This document shows, piece by piece, positions 1 to 6,552 of a stretch of 58,568 nucleotides of DNA. A program made the translations under genes and the position numbers. Source of the stretch: an uncultured Oscillospiraceae bacterium (GTDB lineage: Bacteria; Bacillota; Clostridia; Oscillospirales; Oscillospiraceae); assembly GCA_944387125.1 (NCBI GenBank), contig CALXDT010000055.1, positions 1 through 58,568 of the forward strand, given 5' to 3'. Below the pieces are notes generated by a model. The model was not told the DNA's origin, did no database searches, and worked only from the letters and a program-made list of their open reading frames with translations. Position 1 is the first letter of the stretch; each line of letters opens with the position of its first letter.

Positions 1-126
1 GGATCTTTTACCACATCCGTGCAGTTCAAAAAGTGGGAAATACATACAGTATTTCTCCACTTTTTGAACTTTCGGCTGAGGCAAAATCTCTCGGCATCCG
101 CTCTTGCCGATTGAATCAGAGCTTCC
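1..126 (-). repeat. MITE-like palindromic repeat, copy A (cut by window start)
   Basis: Read on the minus strand, the element begins at 126 with GGAAGCTCTGATTC, close to the terminal GGAACCTCTG of copy B at 2307. It then runs into a central palindrome: arms 22-35 and 55-70 pair, with the ACTGTATG core between them. The central palindrome and its flank match copy B in sequence (GAACTGCxCGGA follows the right arm in both). The right end lies outside the window. No protein is encoded. It is probably non-autonomous. Confidence 0.6.
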
Positions 127-417
127 CCAGCAACTCAGCACCTCCCCGGTCGGCTTCTTTGGTTCCTTTCTTGCCGAGACAAGAAAGGAACGCCCCCGGC
201 AGGGTCGGGGAGCACTTAAGCAGGAAAGCAGCCAAACCTTTGCGCCGATTTCCCTTTTGTTTCCCGGCAGTTGGATCAAAATTCGCACCAAGCTGTGTAA
301 ACCCGATAAGCGTAAAATGAAATATTTTAATAAGGAAATAGTATTAGAGCAAAAACCTTGCACCTACTTATCCGGCACTGCGCCATGCCGGATAATATAC
401 GCATTGATTGCCGCCTG

Positions 418-460
418 AATTGCATAAAAGCGGTTAAAAAAGAGCCGCTTTTATGCAATT
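418..460. repeat. Perfect 16-bp hairpin
   Basis: AATTGCATAAAAGCGG at 418-433 is the exact reverse complement of 445-460, with an 11-base A-rich loop. It is the longest of four consecutive hairpins. With no adjacent T-tract on either strand it does not look like an ordinary terminator. Confidence 0.7.
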
Positions 461-477
461 ACACACCTTCGGTGTGT

Positions 478-508
478 GAATAAGTCGTTATCACGACTTA
501 TTCAGCAG
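478..508 (-). repeat. CTGCTGAATAAG hairpin
   Basis: GAATAAGTCGT and ACGACTTATTC form a perfect 11-bp stem with a TATC loop. On the minus strand it starts CTGCTGAATAAG. The same start and the same AATAAG/CTTATT stem base occur at 2356-2387, with different but still complementary bases at the stem tip. Confidence 0.6.
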
Positions 509-523
509 ACATTAGATAAGAAA

Positions 524-557
524 AGAACGGGGCTGCCTCCCGGTGAGGCAGCCCCGT
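524..557 (-). terminator. Terminator of the TSCPD gene
   Basis: CGGGGCTGCCTC (528-539) pairs with GAGGCAGCCCCG (545-556) around a five-base loop. On the minus strand it is followed by TTCTTTTCTT, as expected for a rho-independent terminator of the gene ending at 583. Confidence 0.8.
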
Positions 558-582
558 ATGCGTTTGGCCGCGATGCGGAAAA

Positions 583-834
583 TTACTGCTGCGCCTTGGC
601 GGCTTTCAGCGCCTGAGCCAGCTGATCCGGGCAGGAGGTGGCCTTCATTCCGCAGCGGATGCCTTCCACCCGGGCAATGACTTCGTCAATGTCCATGCCT
701 TCCACCAGCTTGCCGATGCCCTTCAGGTTGCCGTTGCAGCCCCCCAGGAACTGGACGTTTTTTACCTTGCCCTCTTCCAGATCGAAGGAGATCATCTGAG
801 AGCAGGTGCCCTTGGTTTTGTACTGATACATCAT
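583..834 (-). CDS. TSCPD domain protein (TIGR03905 type)
   Basis: Small 83-residue protein of the TSCPD/TIGR03905 family, which has four or five conserved cysteines and no assigned reaction. The cysteines are visible at 11 (GTCSQ), 33 (GGCNGN), 61 (RCGMK) and 68, the last inside the signature TSCPD (residues 66-70). The spacing suggests a metal or cofactor site; the same domain occurs at the end of some class II ribonucleotide reductases (family knowledge). A ribosome site GAAAGGAA precedes the double ATG. It lies 21 bases after the YbaK-type gene, so the two are probably co-transcribed from the promoter at 1343-1371. Family assignment is firm; function is unknown. Confidence 0.85.
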   Translation of the reverse strand: MMYQYKTKGTCSQMISFDLEEGKVKNVQFLGGCNGNLKGIGKLVEGMDIDEVIARVEGIRCGMKATSCPDQLAQALKAAKAQQ

Positions 835-855
835 TGTTACGTTCCTTTCTGCTTG

Positions 856-1326
856 TCAAGTAATATCTGCAATAACAGCGCCCACCAGCTGCGCCAGATC
901 CTGGGGAGGGACGATCATCTGATGCCCCCGGGCACCGGCGGAAACGGCAATCTCATCCCAGAGAATGCAGGTTTCGTCAAAGAAAGTGGGGTACTTTTTC
1001 TTCATCCCCACAGGACTGCATCCGCCCCGGATGTAGCCGGTAAGCCCCAGCAGTTCCTTTACCGCCACAGGCTCCATGTTTTTGTCTCCTGCGGCTTTGG
1101 CTGCCTTTTTCAAATTCAGCTCGCAGCAAACGGGGATGCAGAACACATTGATGCCGGTTTTTTCTCCCCGGGCTACCAGTGTTTTGAATACCTGCTCCGG
1201 AGGCATGCCCACAGCTTCTGCCGCGTGAAGACCGCTGAGATCCTTTTCGTCCACTTCATAAAATTGTTCCCGGCAGGGGATCTTTGCCTGCTGAACCAGA
1301 CGGACTGCGTTTGTTTTCGTTGCCAT
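856..1326 (-). CDS. ybaK: YbaK/EbsC-type aminoacyl-tRNA deacylase
   Basis: A 156-residue protein of the YbaK/EbsC family, cytosolic enzymes that hydrolyse mischarged Cys-tRNA(Pro). It opens MATKTNAVRLVQQ, with the PCREQFYEVDE segment typical of the family. It then has VFKTLVARGEKTG and the conserved lysine-containing stretch KAAKAAGDKNMEPV. The glycine-rich GYIRGGCSPVGMKK segment is characteristic of the deacylase pocket. I chose the ATG at 1326, which has GGTGAT just upstream; an ATG at 1371 in the same frame falls inside the promoter. First gene of a two-gene operon with the TSCPD protein. Editing specificity cannot be decided from sequence alone. Confidence 0.9.
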   Translation of the reverse strand: MATKTNAVRLVQQAKIPCREQFYEVDEKDLSGLHAAEAVGMPPEQVFKTLVARGEKTGINVFCIPVCCELNLKKAAKAAGDKNMEPVAVKELLGLTGYIRGGCSPVGMKKKYPTFFDETCILWDEIAVSAGARGHQMIVPPQDLAQLVGAVIADIT

Positions 1327-1342
1327 ATGATCACCGGTCAAT

Positions 1343-1371
1343 ATTATACGACACTTTATCTTCACTTGCAA
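1343..1371 (-). promoter_or_regulatory. Promoter for ybaK-TSCPD operon
   Basis: On the minus strand TTGCAA (1366-1371) is followed after 17 bases by a perfect TATAAT (1343-1348), a housekeeping sigma-A type promoter 17 bases upstream of the chosen ATG. Confidence 0.75.
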
Positions 1372-1430
1372 GTATATTATGCCCGGATCTTTGGGTATCC
1401 TAATGGAAAATCTGCATGGGGAGGTATCTT

Positions 1431-2141
1431 ATGCGTGAAAGCGCGGAAATGAAAAAGCAGGAGCAGGAGCAGATTCTGGAGCTTGGATCAGACCTGACCA
1501 AAAGCAGCAAGGGCAATATCTATACCCTGACCATCATTGGCCAGGTGGAAGGGCATCAGCTGGCGCCTGAGACGGTGAAAACCACCAAGTATGAGCATGT
1601 GCTGCCGCTGCTGGCCGGGCTGGAAGAAAGTGAGGACATTGACGGACTGCTTCTGCTGCTGAATACCGTTGGGGGCGATATTGAGGCAGGGCTTGCCATT
1701 GCGGAGATGATCGCGGGAATGAAAAAGCCAACGGTATCTTTGGTGCTGGGCGGGGGACATTCCATCGGGATCCCGCTGGCCGTATGCACCAAAAAATCCT
1801 TCATTACGCCCACGGCCAGCATGACGGTGCACCCGGTGCGGATGACCGGTCTGGTGGTAGGTGCCCCCCAGACCTTCCGGTATTTCCAGCGGATTCAGGA
1901 GCAGATCGCGGACTTTGTCACAGCCAATTCCCGGATCAGCCGGGAGCAGTTTGAGCATTATATGATGGCTACGGGAGAGATGGCGACGGATGTGGGAACC
2001 ATTCTTTACGGGAAGGAAGCGGTGGCTTCCGGGCTGATTGACAAGCTGGGAGGTCTGAACGACGCATTGTCAGCGCTGCACAAAATGATCAACAAACAGA
2101 AAAAGCAGGTGCCTTCCCGACAGGAAGAAAATGACTCCTGA
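1431..2141 (+). CDS. tepA: ClpP-class serine protease TepA
   Basis: A 236-residue member of the ClpP/crotonase-fold protease group, closest in character to TepA (YmfB) of Bacillus. That protein is tied to protein translocation and sporulation. NTVGGDIEAGLAIAEMI forms the oxyanion-side segment. GGGHS carries the likely nucleophile Ser111, and MTVHP the likely general base His134. There is no Clp adaptor-binding N-terminus or signal peptide; the first 25 residues are charged. The start at 1431 has GGGGAGGT five bases upstream. In Bacillus subtilis tepA lies just upstream of spoIIIE, and here spoIIIE follows after one intervening gene, so the neighbourhood supports the call. Confidence 0.85.
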   Translation: MRESAEMKKQEQEQILELGSDLTKSSKGNIYTLTIIGQVEGHQLAPETVKTTKYEHVLPLLAGLEESEDIDGLLLLLNTVGGDIEAGLAIAEMIAGMKKPTVSLVLGGGHSIGIPLAVCTKKSFITPTASMTVHPVRMTGLVVGAPQTFRYFQRIQEQIADFVTANSRISREQFEHYMMATGEMATDVGTILYGKEAVASGLIDKLGGLNDALSALHKMINKQKKQVPSRQEENDS

Positions 2142-2143
2142 GC

Positions 2144-2178
2144 AACGCCCCGTACCGCGGTTCCGCGGTGCGGGGCGT
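2144..2178 (+). terminator. Hairpin after tepA
   Basis: CGCCCCGTACCGCGG pairs with CCGCGGTGCGGGGCG (one wobble) just after the tepA stop. The following T-tract is short (TCCTT), so termination may be leaky. Confidence 0.6.
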
Positions 2179-2306
2179 CCTTCCCGGTGGCAGGGAGAAA
2201 TACGAAAAAAGGACTGGAAATTCAGCTGAGAATATGATATTATAAAGTGTACTGTACTGTGTTGGATTCTGCGAATGTCTGCTGTTTTTGGGAAACCATC
2301 AGCCAG

Positions 2307-2459
2307 GGAACCTCTGGCGCGGCCGAGCCTTCAAAAGCGGAGGAATACTGTATGCCTGCTGAATAAGCCGCTTTCTGCGGCTTATTTCCCGCTTTTGAAC
2401 TGCGCGGACGGTGCAATGGCTCCGGCATTACACCGCAGACGATTGATTCAGAGGTTTTC
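2307..2459 (+). repeat. MITE-like palindromic repeat, copy B (full length)
   Basis: About 153 bp bounded by inverted ends, GGAACCTCTG at 2307 and CAGAGGTTTTC at 2449-2459. The central palindrome is TTCAAAAGCGG (2330-2340) with CCGCTTTTGAA, matching copy A. Inside it sits an extra hairpin (2356-2387). The right half, TGAACTGCGCGGACGG to the end, matches the solo half-copy C at 57807-57870. No transposase is nearby. The gap from 2142 to 2568 otherwise holds only a poor promoter-like TATTAT at 2238. Confidence 0.65.
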
Positions 2460-2568
2460 TGGAAAGCGCGGCCTTGCGCGCGGCTCCCGGATTGGGAGGC
2501 GGTGCCGGCTGCACGCCGGGGCAGTCCAGCCCCGGCGGCGTAAACATTTGAAAAAAGGAGGGACAGAC

Positions 2569-3405
2569 ATGGACTTAAATTGGCTGCAAAGCATCCTTTA
2601 CGGCTTTCTATCCGGGGTCACGGAAATCCTGCCTGTCTCGGCGCAGGCGCACAAGGCGCTTATGCTGAAAATATACGGAACCGGCGACATCATGGAGCTG
2701 ATGAATCTTTTGGTTCATTTGGGCGTATTTGCGGGATTGTATTTCTGCAACCAGAGCCAGCTGACCCGGTTCTCCCGGGCCAGGGCGCTGGCACGGGTGC
2801 CCAAGCGGAAGCGGAAGCGTCCTTTGGACGTTCGGACACTGATGGATTTGAGCATGCTCAAAACCATGCTCATTCCCGCTGTTGTGGGATTGGTGCTGTA
2901 CCGATACACCGCCGATATGCAGGGGAATCTGCTTTTGATTGCCATCTTCCTGTTTCTCAACGGGCTGATCCTGTATATACCTCAGTTTTTCCCTACCAGC
3001 AACCGGGACTCCCGCACCCTGTCCCGGGTGGAAGGAATCCTTATGGGAGTTGGCGGCGCGATTTCCATGCTCCCCGGCCTGTCCGCTGTGGGTGCCGCCA
3101 CATCCATTGGTTCCATCTGCGGTGTGGAGCGAACCTACTGCCTGAACATGGCGCTGCTGTTGAATATGTTTTTGATGGCGGGGTTTGTAATTTATGATGT
3201 GATGGCGCTGATGGCCTACGGCGCTGGGGCGCTTTCCTTTTCCATCTTCCTTCGCTACCTTGTTACGGCGCTGGCAGCCTTTGCCGGCTGCGTATTGGGA
3301 ATCCGCTTTCTGCGCAAGCTGGCAGAGAACCACAGCTTTTCGCTCTTCGGCCTTTACTGCGTGGGACTTTCCCTGTTTACATTTATCCTGAATCTCATGG
3401 CGTAA
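2569..3405 (+). CDS. Divergent UppP/BacA-like membrane protein
   Basis: A 278-residue polytopic membrane protein resembling undecaprenyl-diphosphatase (UppP/BacA), which recycles the lipid carrier of peptidoglycan synthesis. The first family motif is kept in altered form, GVTEILPVSAQAHKAL near residue 16 (family: E-G-L-T-E-F-L-P-V-S-S-T-G-H). The second motif, normally PG-S-R-S-G, reads PGLSAVGAAT near residue 165, so the catalytic arginine is absent. A basic cytoplasmic loop (KRKRKR) sits near residue 80. The start has AAAGGAGGG upstream. It ends 48 bases before spoIIIE and is probably co-transcribed with it. It may be inactive as a phosphatase or have a different substrate. Confidence 0.7.
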   Translation: MDLNWLQSILYGFLSGVTEILPVSAQAHKALMLKIYGTGDIMELMNLLVHLGVFAGLYFCNQSQLTRFSRARALARVPKRKRKRPLDVRTLMDLSMLKTMLIPAVVGLVLYRYTADMQGNLLLIAIFLFLNGLILYIPQFFPTSNRDSRTLSRVEGILMGVGGAISMLPGLSAVGAATSIGSICGVERTYCLNMALLLNMFLMAGFVIYDVMALMAYGAGALSFSIFLRYLVTALAAFAGCVLGIRFLRKLAENHSFSLFGLYCVGLSLFTFILNLMA

Positions 3406-3453
3406 TGGCCAGATCTTTGCTGCTTCCGCGGCAGAATGGAGGAGAATTGCCGT

Positions 3454-6282
3454 ATGGCTCAAAAAAGCGGCTCCAGCCGGGCTGAAAAAATGGTTTCGGC
3501 AGAAAAGAAAAAGACGTCCGCCACCGGAGCTTCCGGAAAATCCGGCAGCAAGAAAACAGAAAAAAAGCCTGTTCCTCCGGCGAAGAAACAGCCGAAGGTA
3601 AAAACGGAGTATGAAAATCCCGTTTCCACCCATTTTATTATCGCGTTTTTCAGCCTGGTGCTGTTTATCCTGTTTGTGATCATCAGCGTCAACCCGGAGG
3701 GCGCGCTGCTGCAGGTTATTAAGGATGTGGTGCTGGGACTGGTCGGACAGGCCGGATTCTATTTTTCCATTCCGGCCTTACTGTACCTGTTTATTTTGCA
3801 GACCTTTGCCCGAAAAAACGCCTCTACCATGCGCAGCATCTGCATCTGCTGCTTTGCCTTCCTGTGCGGCGTGATCTACCACCTGGCGGTTCAGCCCCAG
3901 GGAATGGCGCTGGATCTGGGAACCTTTGGGGACCTTTACCGGGGCGGCATTGGCGGATATACCGGCGGCGTGATCTGCGGCGGTTTCGGTGTGCTGCTGT
4001 CCTGGGCCTGCGGGCGGCCGCTGTCCTTCCTGATAACCATTACAGGCGCTGTTTTTACCCTGCTTGGCGCCTTCCAAATCACCATTCCCAGCATCATCCG
4101 CGCCATTGCCAACCGTCCCCGGGACGACTGGGAGGAGGATGAGGACGACTATATTGAACCGGCTGCCATTGTGGTCAACCACATTGCCAACAAGCAGATT
4201 GCCCACAAGCGCCAGCAGCGCCAGCGCCAGGCCAATGCCCAGGCGCAGGTGACGGCGCAGCCGGAAGCCCCTGCCCAGCACCCTGCCCCGAAAACGGCGC
4301 CCGTTCCGCAGCCCGCACCCCAGATACAGCCCAAGCAGTCCCGTCAGACTCCGGAGGCGCCCCAGCCGGTGAAGGATTCGGTGAAGCAGGTGCCGGGAAA
4401 GGGCGCTGCCTTTATGGATCGCATTGACCGGGAGATCAGCGCCCCTCTGGCCGGAACCTCCGAATATGTCCGGGAGGACATCCCCTCGGTGCTGGAGGAA
4501 CCCATCTCCGTAGGCGCCAAGGCGGCAGCGGAGACCGAACCGGAGATCCCCAGAAGGATGCCGGATCTGGATCTGGAAAAGCCCATTCCCCCGGCGCCGA
4601 AAATGGAGCCGGTTCCCAAGTCTGCGCCCAAGGCTCCGCCGAAGCCGGCCGGAAAGCCTGCCCCCCCGGAAGCCTCCGGGAAGATCACATCCAGGGAGGC
4701 CGCGGAGTCTGCCAAGGCGGTGGCCGCGGAGATTTCCCAGAACCAGGGGCAGCAGAAGCCGGAATACTGCTTCCCGCCGCTGGAACTGCTGAACCGCCCT
4801 GTTCGGGGCGGCATGGACGGCACCGAGGAAATGCGGGAGAACTCCCGCCGCCTGAATGAAACCCTGGCCAGCTTCAACATCGACGCCCACATCATCAATG
4901 TCACCCGGGGACCCAGTGTTACCCGCTATGAAGTGGAGCTGGACAAAGGCGTTCGGCTGAATAAGCTCACCGGCTGTGCCGACGACATAGCCCTGAGCCT
5001 GGGCGCCTCCGGCGTGCGGATTGCCGCCGTTCCCGGTAAGATTTCCGTGGTGGGCATTGAGGTTCCCAACCGGACAGTGACCACCGTATCCCTGCGGGAG
5101 GTCATTGATTCCGGAGAATTCTCCAAGGCCAAGTCCAAAACGTCTGTTGCTCTGGGAAAGAGCATCGACGGAAACTGTGTGGTGGGCAATATTTCCAAAA
5201 TGCCCCACCTGCTGATCGCCGGCACCACCGGCTCCGGCAAATCCGTTTGTATGAACGCCATCATTATCGGCCTGCTGTATAAGGCCGGACCCGAGGATGT
5301 AAAGCTGATCATGGTGGATCCGAAGATGGTGGAACTGGGGATTTACAACGGGATCCCCCATCTGCTGATCCCGGTTGTCACCGATCCGAAAAAGGCTGCC
5401 GGATCTCTCCAGTGGGCGGTGACGGAGATGCTCCGCCGGTACAAGATGATGTCTGAACTGGGCGTCCGGGATTTGGAAGCCTACAACAGCATTGTTACTG
5501 CGGAAGAGGAGGGGCAGAAGCTGCCCACGGTGGTCATTATCATCGATGAGCTGGCTGACCTGATGATGGTTGCCGCCAAGGAGGTGGAGGATTCCATCTG
5601 CCGGATTGCCCAGATGGGCCGCGCTGCCGGTATGCACCTGATCATTGCCACCCAGCGTCCCTCCGCCAATGTGATCACCGGCCTGATGAAGGCCAACATT
5701 CCTTCCCGAATCGCTTTCTCTGTGGCCTCGGCAATGGAATCCCGGATCATTCTGGATACGATGGGCGCGGAAAAGCTGGTGGGCAAGGGCGATATGCTCT
5801 ATGCGCCCATTGGCAGCGGAAAGCCTCTGCGGGTGCAGGGCTGCTTTGTCACCGACAGTGAAGTGGAAGCGGTGGCCGAATATGTAAAAGAGAACTATGC
5901 GGCAGAGTACAGCCAGCAGGTGCTGGAAGAGATCGAGAAGAAGGCGCAGCAGACCGGCAGCAAAAAGCCCGCCTCGGCTTCCGACCCGGATCCTACGGAT
6001 GACGAGCTGGAAGGGGATGAGCTGCTGCCCGCGGCAGTGGATGTGGTGCTGGAAACCGGGCAGGCCTCCGTCTCCATGCTTCAGCGCCGACTGAAGCTGG
6101 GCTATGCCCGGGCTGCCCGGATTGTGGATGAGATGGAAGAAAAGGGCATTGTGGGTCCCTTCCAAGGCTCCAAGCCCCGCGCCATTCTCATCACCAAGGA
6201 GCAGTGGCAGGCAGAGAAGGAGGGTCAGCAGATGGGCTTTGACGATGTGCTGACCTACGGCGACACAGAAGAAACGGAATGA
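3454..6282 (+). CDS. spoIIIE: DNA translocase SpoIIIE/FtsK
   Basis: A 942-residue FtsK/SpoIIIE-family motor that pumps chromosomal DNA through the septum, including into the forespore. A Lys/Ala-rich tail is followed by an N-terminal block of hydrophobic segments (about 60-210). Next comes a long Pro/Ala/Gln-rich linker (about 230-440), then the RecA-like motor. Walker A is GTTGSGKS near 590-597 and Walker B IIIDELAD near 695. The C-terminal gamma winged-helix domain (LETGQASVSMLQRRLKLGYARA, near 865-910) reads polarity sequences on DNA. I prefer the ATG at 3454, since GGAGG lies 11 bases before it inside the alternative start at 3436. TepA upstream and a sporulation context favour the SpoIIIE name. 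Confidence 0.93.
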   Translation: MAQKSGSSRAEKMVSAEKKKTSATGASGKSGSKKTEKKPVPPAKKQPKVKTEYENPVSTHFIIAFFSLVLFILFVIISVNPEGALLQVIKDVVLGLVGQAGFYFSIPALLYLFILQTFARKNASTMRSICICCFAFLCGVIYHLAVQPQGMALDLGTFGDLYRGGIGGYTGGVICGGFGVLLSWACGRPLSFLITITGAVFTLLGAFQITIPSIIRAIANRPRDDWEEDEDDYIEPAAIVVNHIANKQIAHKRQQRQRQANAQAQVTAQPEAPAQHPAPKTAPVPQPAPQIQPKQSRQTPEAPQPVKDSVKQVPGKGAAFMDRIDREISAPLAGTSEYVREDIPSVLEEPISVGAKAAAETEPEIPRRMPDLDLEKPIPPAPKMEPVPKSAPKAPPKPAGKPAPPEASGKITSREAAESAKAVAAEISQNQGQQKPEYCFPPLELLNRPVRGGMDGTEEMRENSRRLNETLASFNIDAHIINVTRGPSVTRYEVELDKGVRLNKLTGCADDIALSLGASGVRIAAVPGKISVVGIEVPNRTVTTVSLREVIDSGEFSKAKSKTSVALGKSIDGNCVVGNISKMPHLLIAGTTGSGKSVCMNAIIIGLLYKAGPEDVKLIMVDPKMVELGIYNGIPHLLIPVVTDPKKAAGSLQWAVTEMLRRYKMMSELGVRDLEAYNSIVTAEEEGQKLPTVVIIIDELADLMMVAAKEVEDSICRIAQMGRAAGMHLIIATQRPSANVITGLMKANIPSRIAFSVASAMESRIILDTMGAEKLVGKGDMLYAPIGSGKPLRVQGCFVTDSEVEAVAEYVKENYAAEYSQQVLEEIEKKAQQTGSKKPASASDPDPTDDELEGDELLPAAVDVVLETGQASVSMLQRRLKLGYARAARIVDEMEEKGIVGPFQGSKPRAILITKEQWQAEKEGQQMGFDDVLTYGDTEETE

Positions 6283-6289
6283 TCATCAG

Positions 6290-6336
6290 ATAGGAGGGCT
6301 GCAGGAAAACCGCCGGTTTTCCGCAGCCCTCCTTTG
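6290..6336 (+). terminator. Terminator after spoIIIE
   Basis: A long stem, AGGAGGGCTGC plus GGAAAACC, pairs with GGTTTTCC plus GCAGCCCTCCT around a three-base loop, followed by TTTG. Confidence 0.8.
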
Positions 6337-6517
6337 CCCATGAGCGGGAAATGCCGATGGCAAAAGCACCAGCGAAGCGGCCTGGAACTGGCCATTGCAC
6401 CGAATCGGTGGGAGGAAACTTTCAGGGATCATGGACGGTGAGCAGTTCCGGAAGTTGGTTTTCCTGCCGAAATCTGAAAGCGTTTTGTAAGACTTTCCTC
6501 CGAATGTCTGTAAGGAT

Positions 6518-6552
6518 CCCCCTGTATCATAAGTGGTACAGGGGGTGCTTTT
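6518..6552 (+). promoter_or_regulatory. Hairpin sequestering the ribosome site of the DUF2079 gene
   Basis: CCCCCTGTA (6518-6526) pairs perfectly with TACAGGGGG (6537-6545). The right arm contains the only purine-rich ribosome site, and the hairpin is followed directly by TGCTTTT and the ATG at 6553. It looks like an intrinsic terminator ending at a start codon. It could attenuate transcription or hide the ribosome site. The 180 bases upstream show no other clear feature. Confidence 0.5.

Larger units (their letters stand above)
127..580. other. Gene-free region with serial hairpins
   Basis: About 450 bases without a credible gene; the short open frames here lack ribosome sites and family resemblance. 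A perfect 12-bp hairpin lies at 162-191 (GTTCCTTTCTTG arms). A short stem with a GAAAT loop lies at 314-328, followed by TAAGGAAATAGTATTAGAG at 331-349. Then come four back-to-back hairpins, at 368-395, 418-460, 461-477 and 478-503, and a terminator. The arms differ from hairpin to hairpin, so this is not a simple tandem repeat or a CRISPR array. Confidence 0.6.

Noticed and set aside
33-418. Two overlapping short frames in the first 420 bases
   Set aside because: They run through dispersed repeat and hairpins, have no ribosome site, and end in unrelated sequence.
3778-6165. Very long minus-strand open frame opposite spoIIIE
   Set aside because: Low-complexity His/Gly/Arg-rich translation without ribosome site or family features; an antisense shadow of GC-rich spoIIIE codons.
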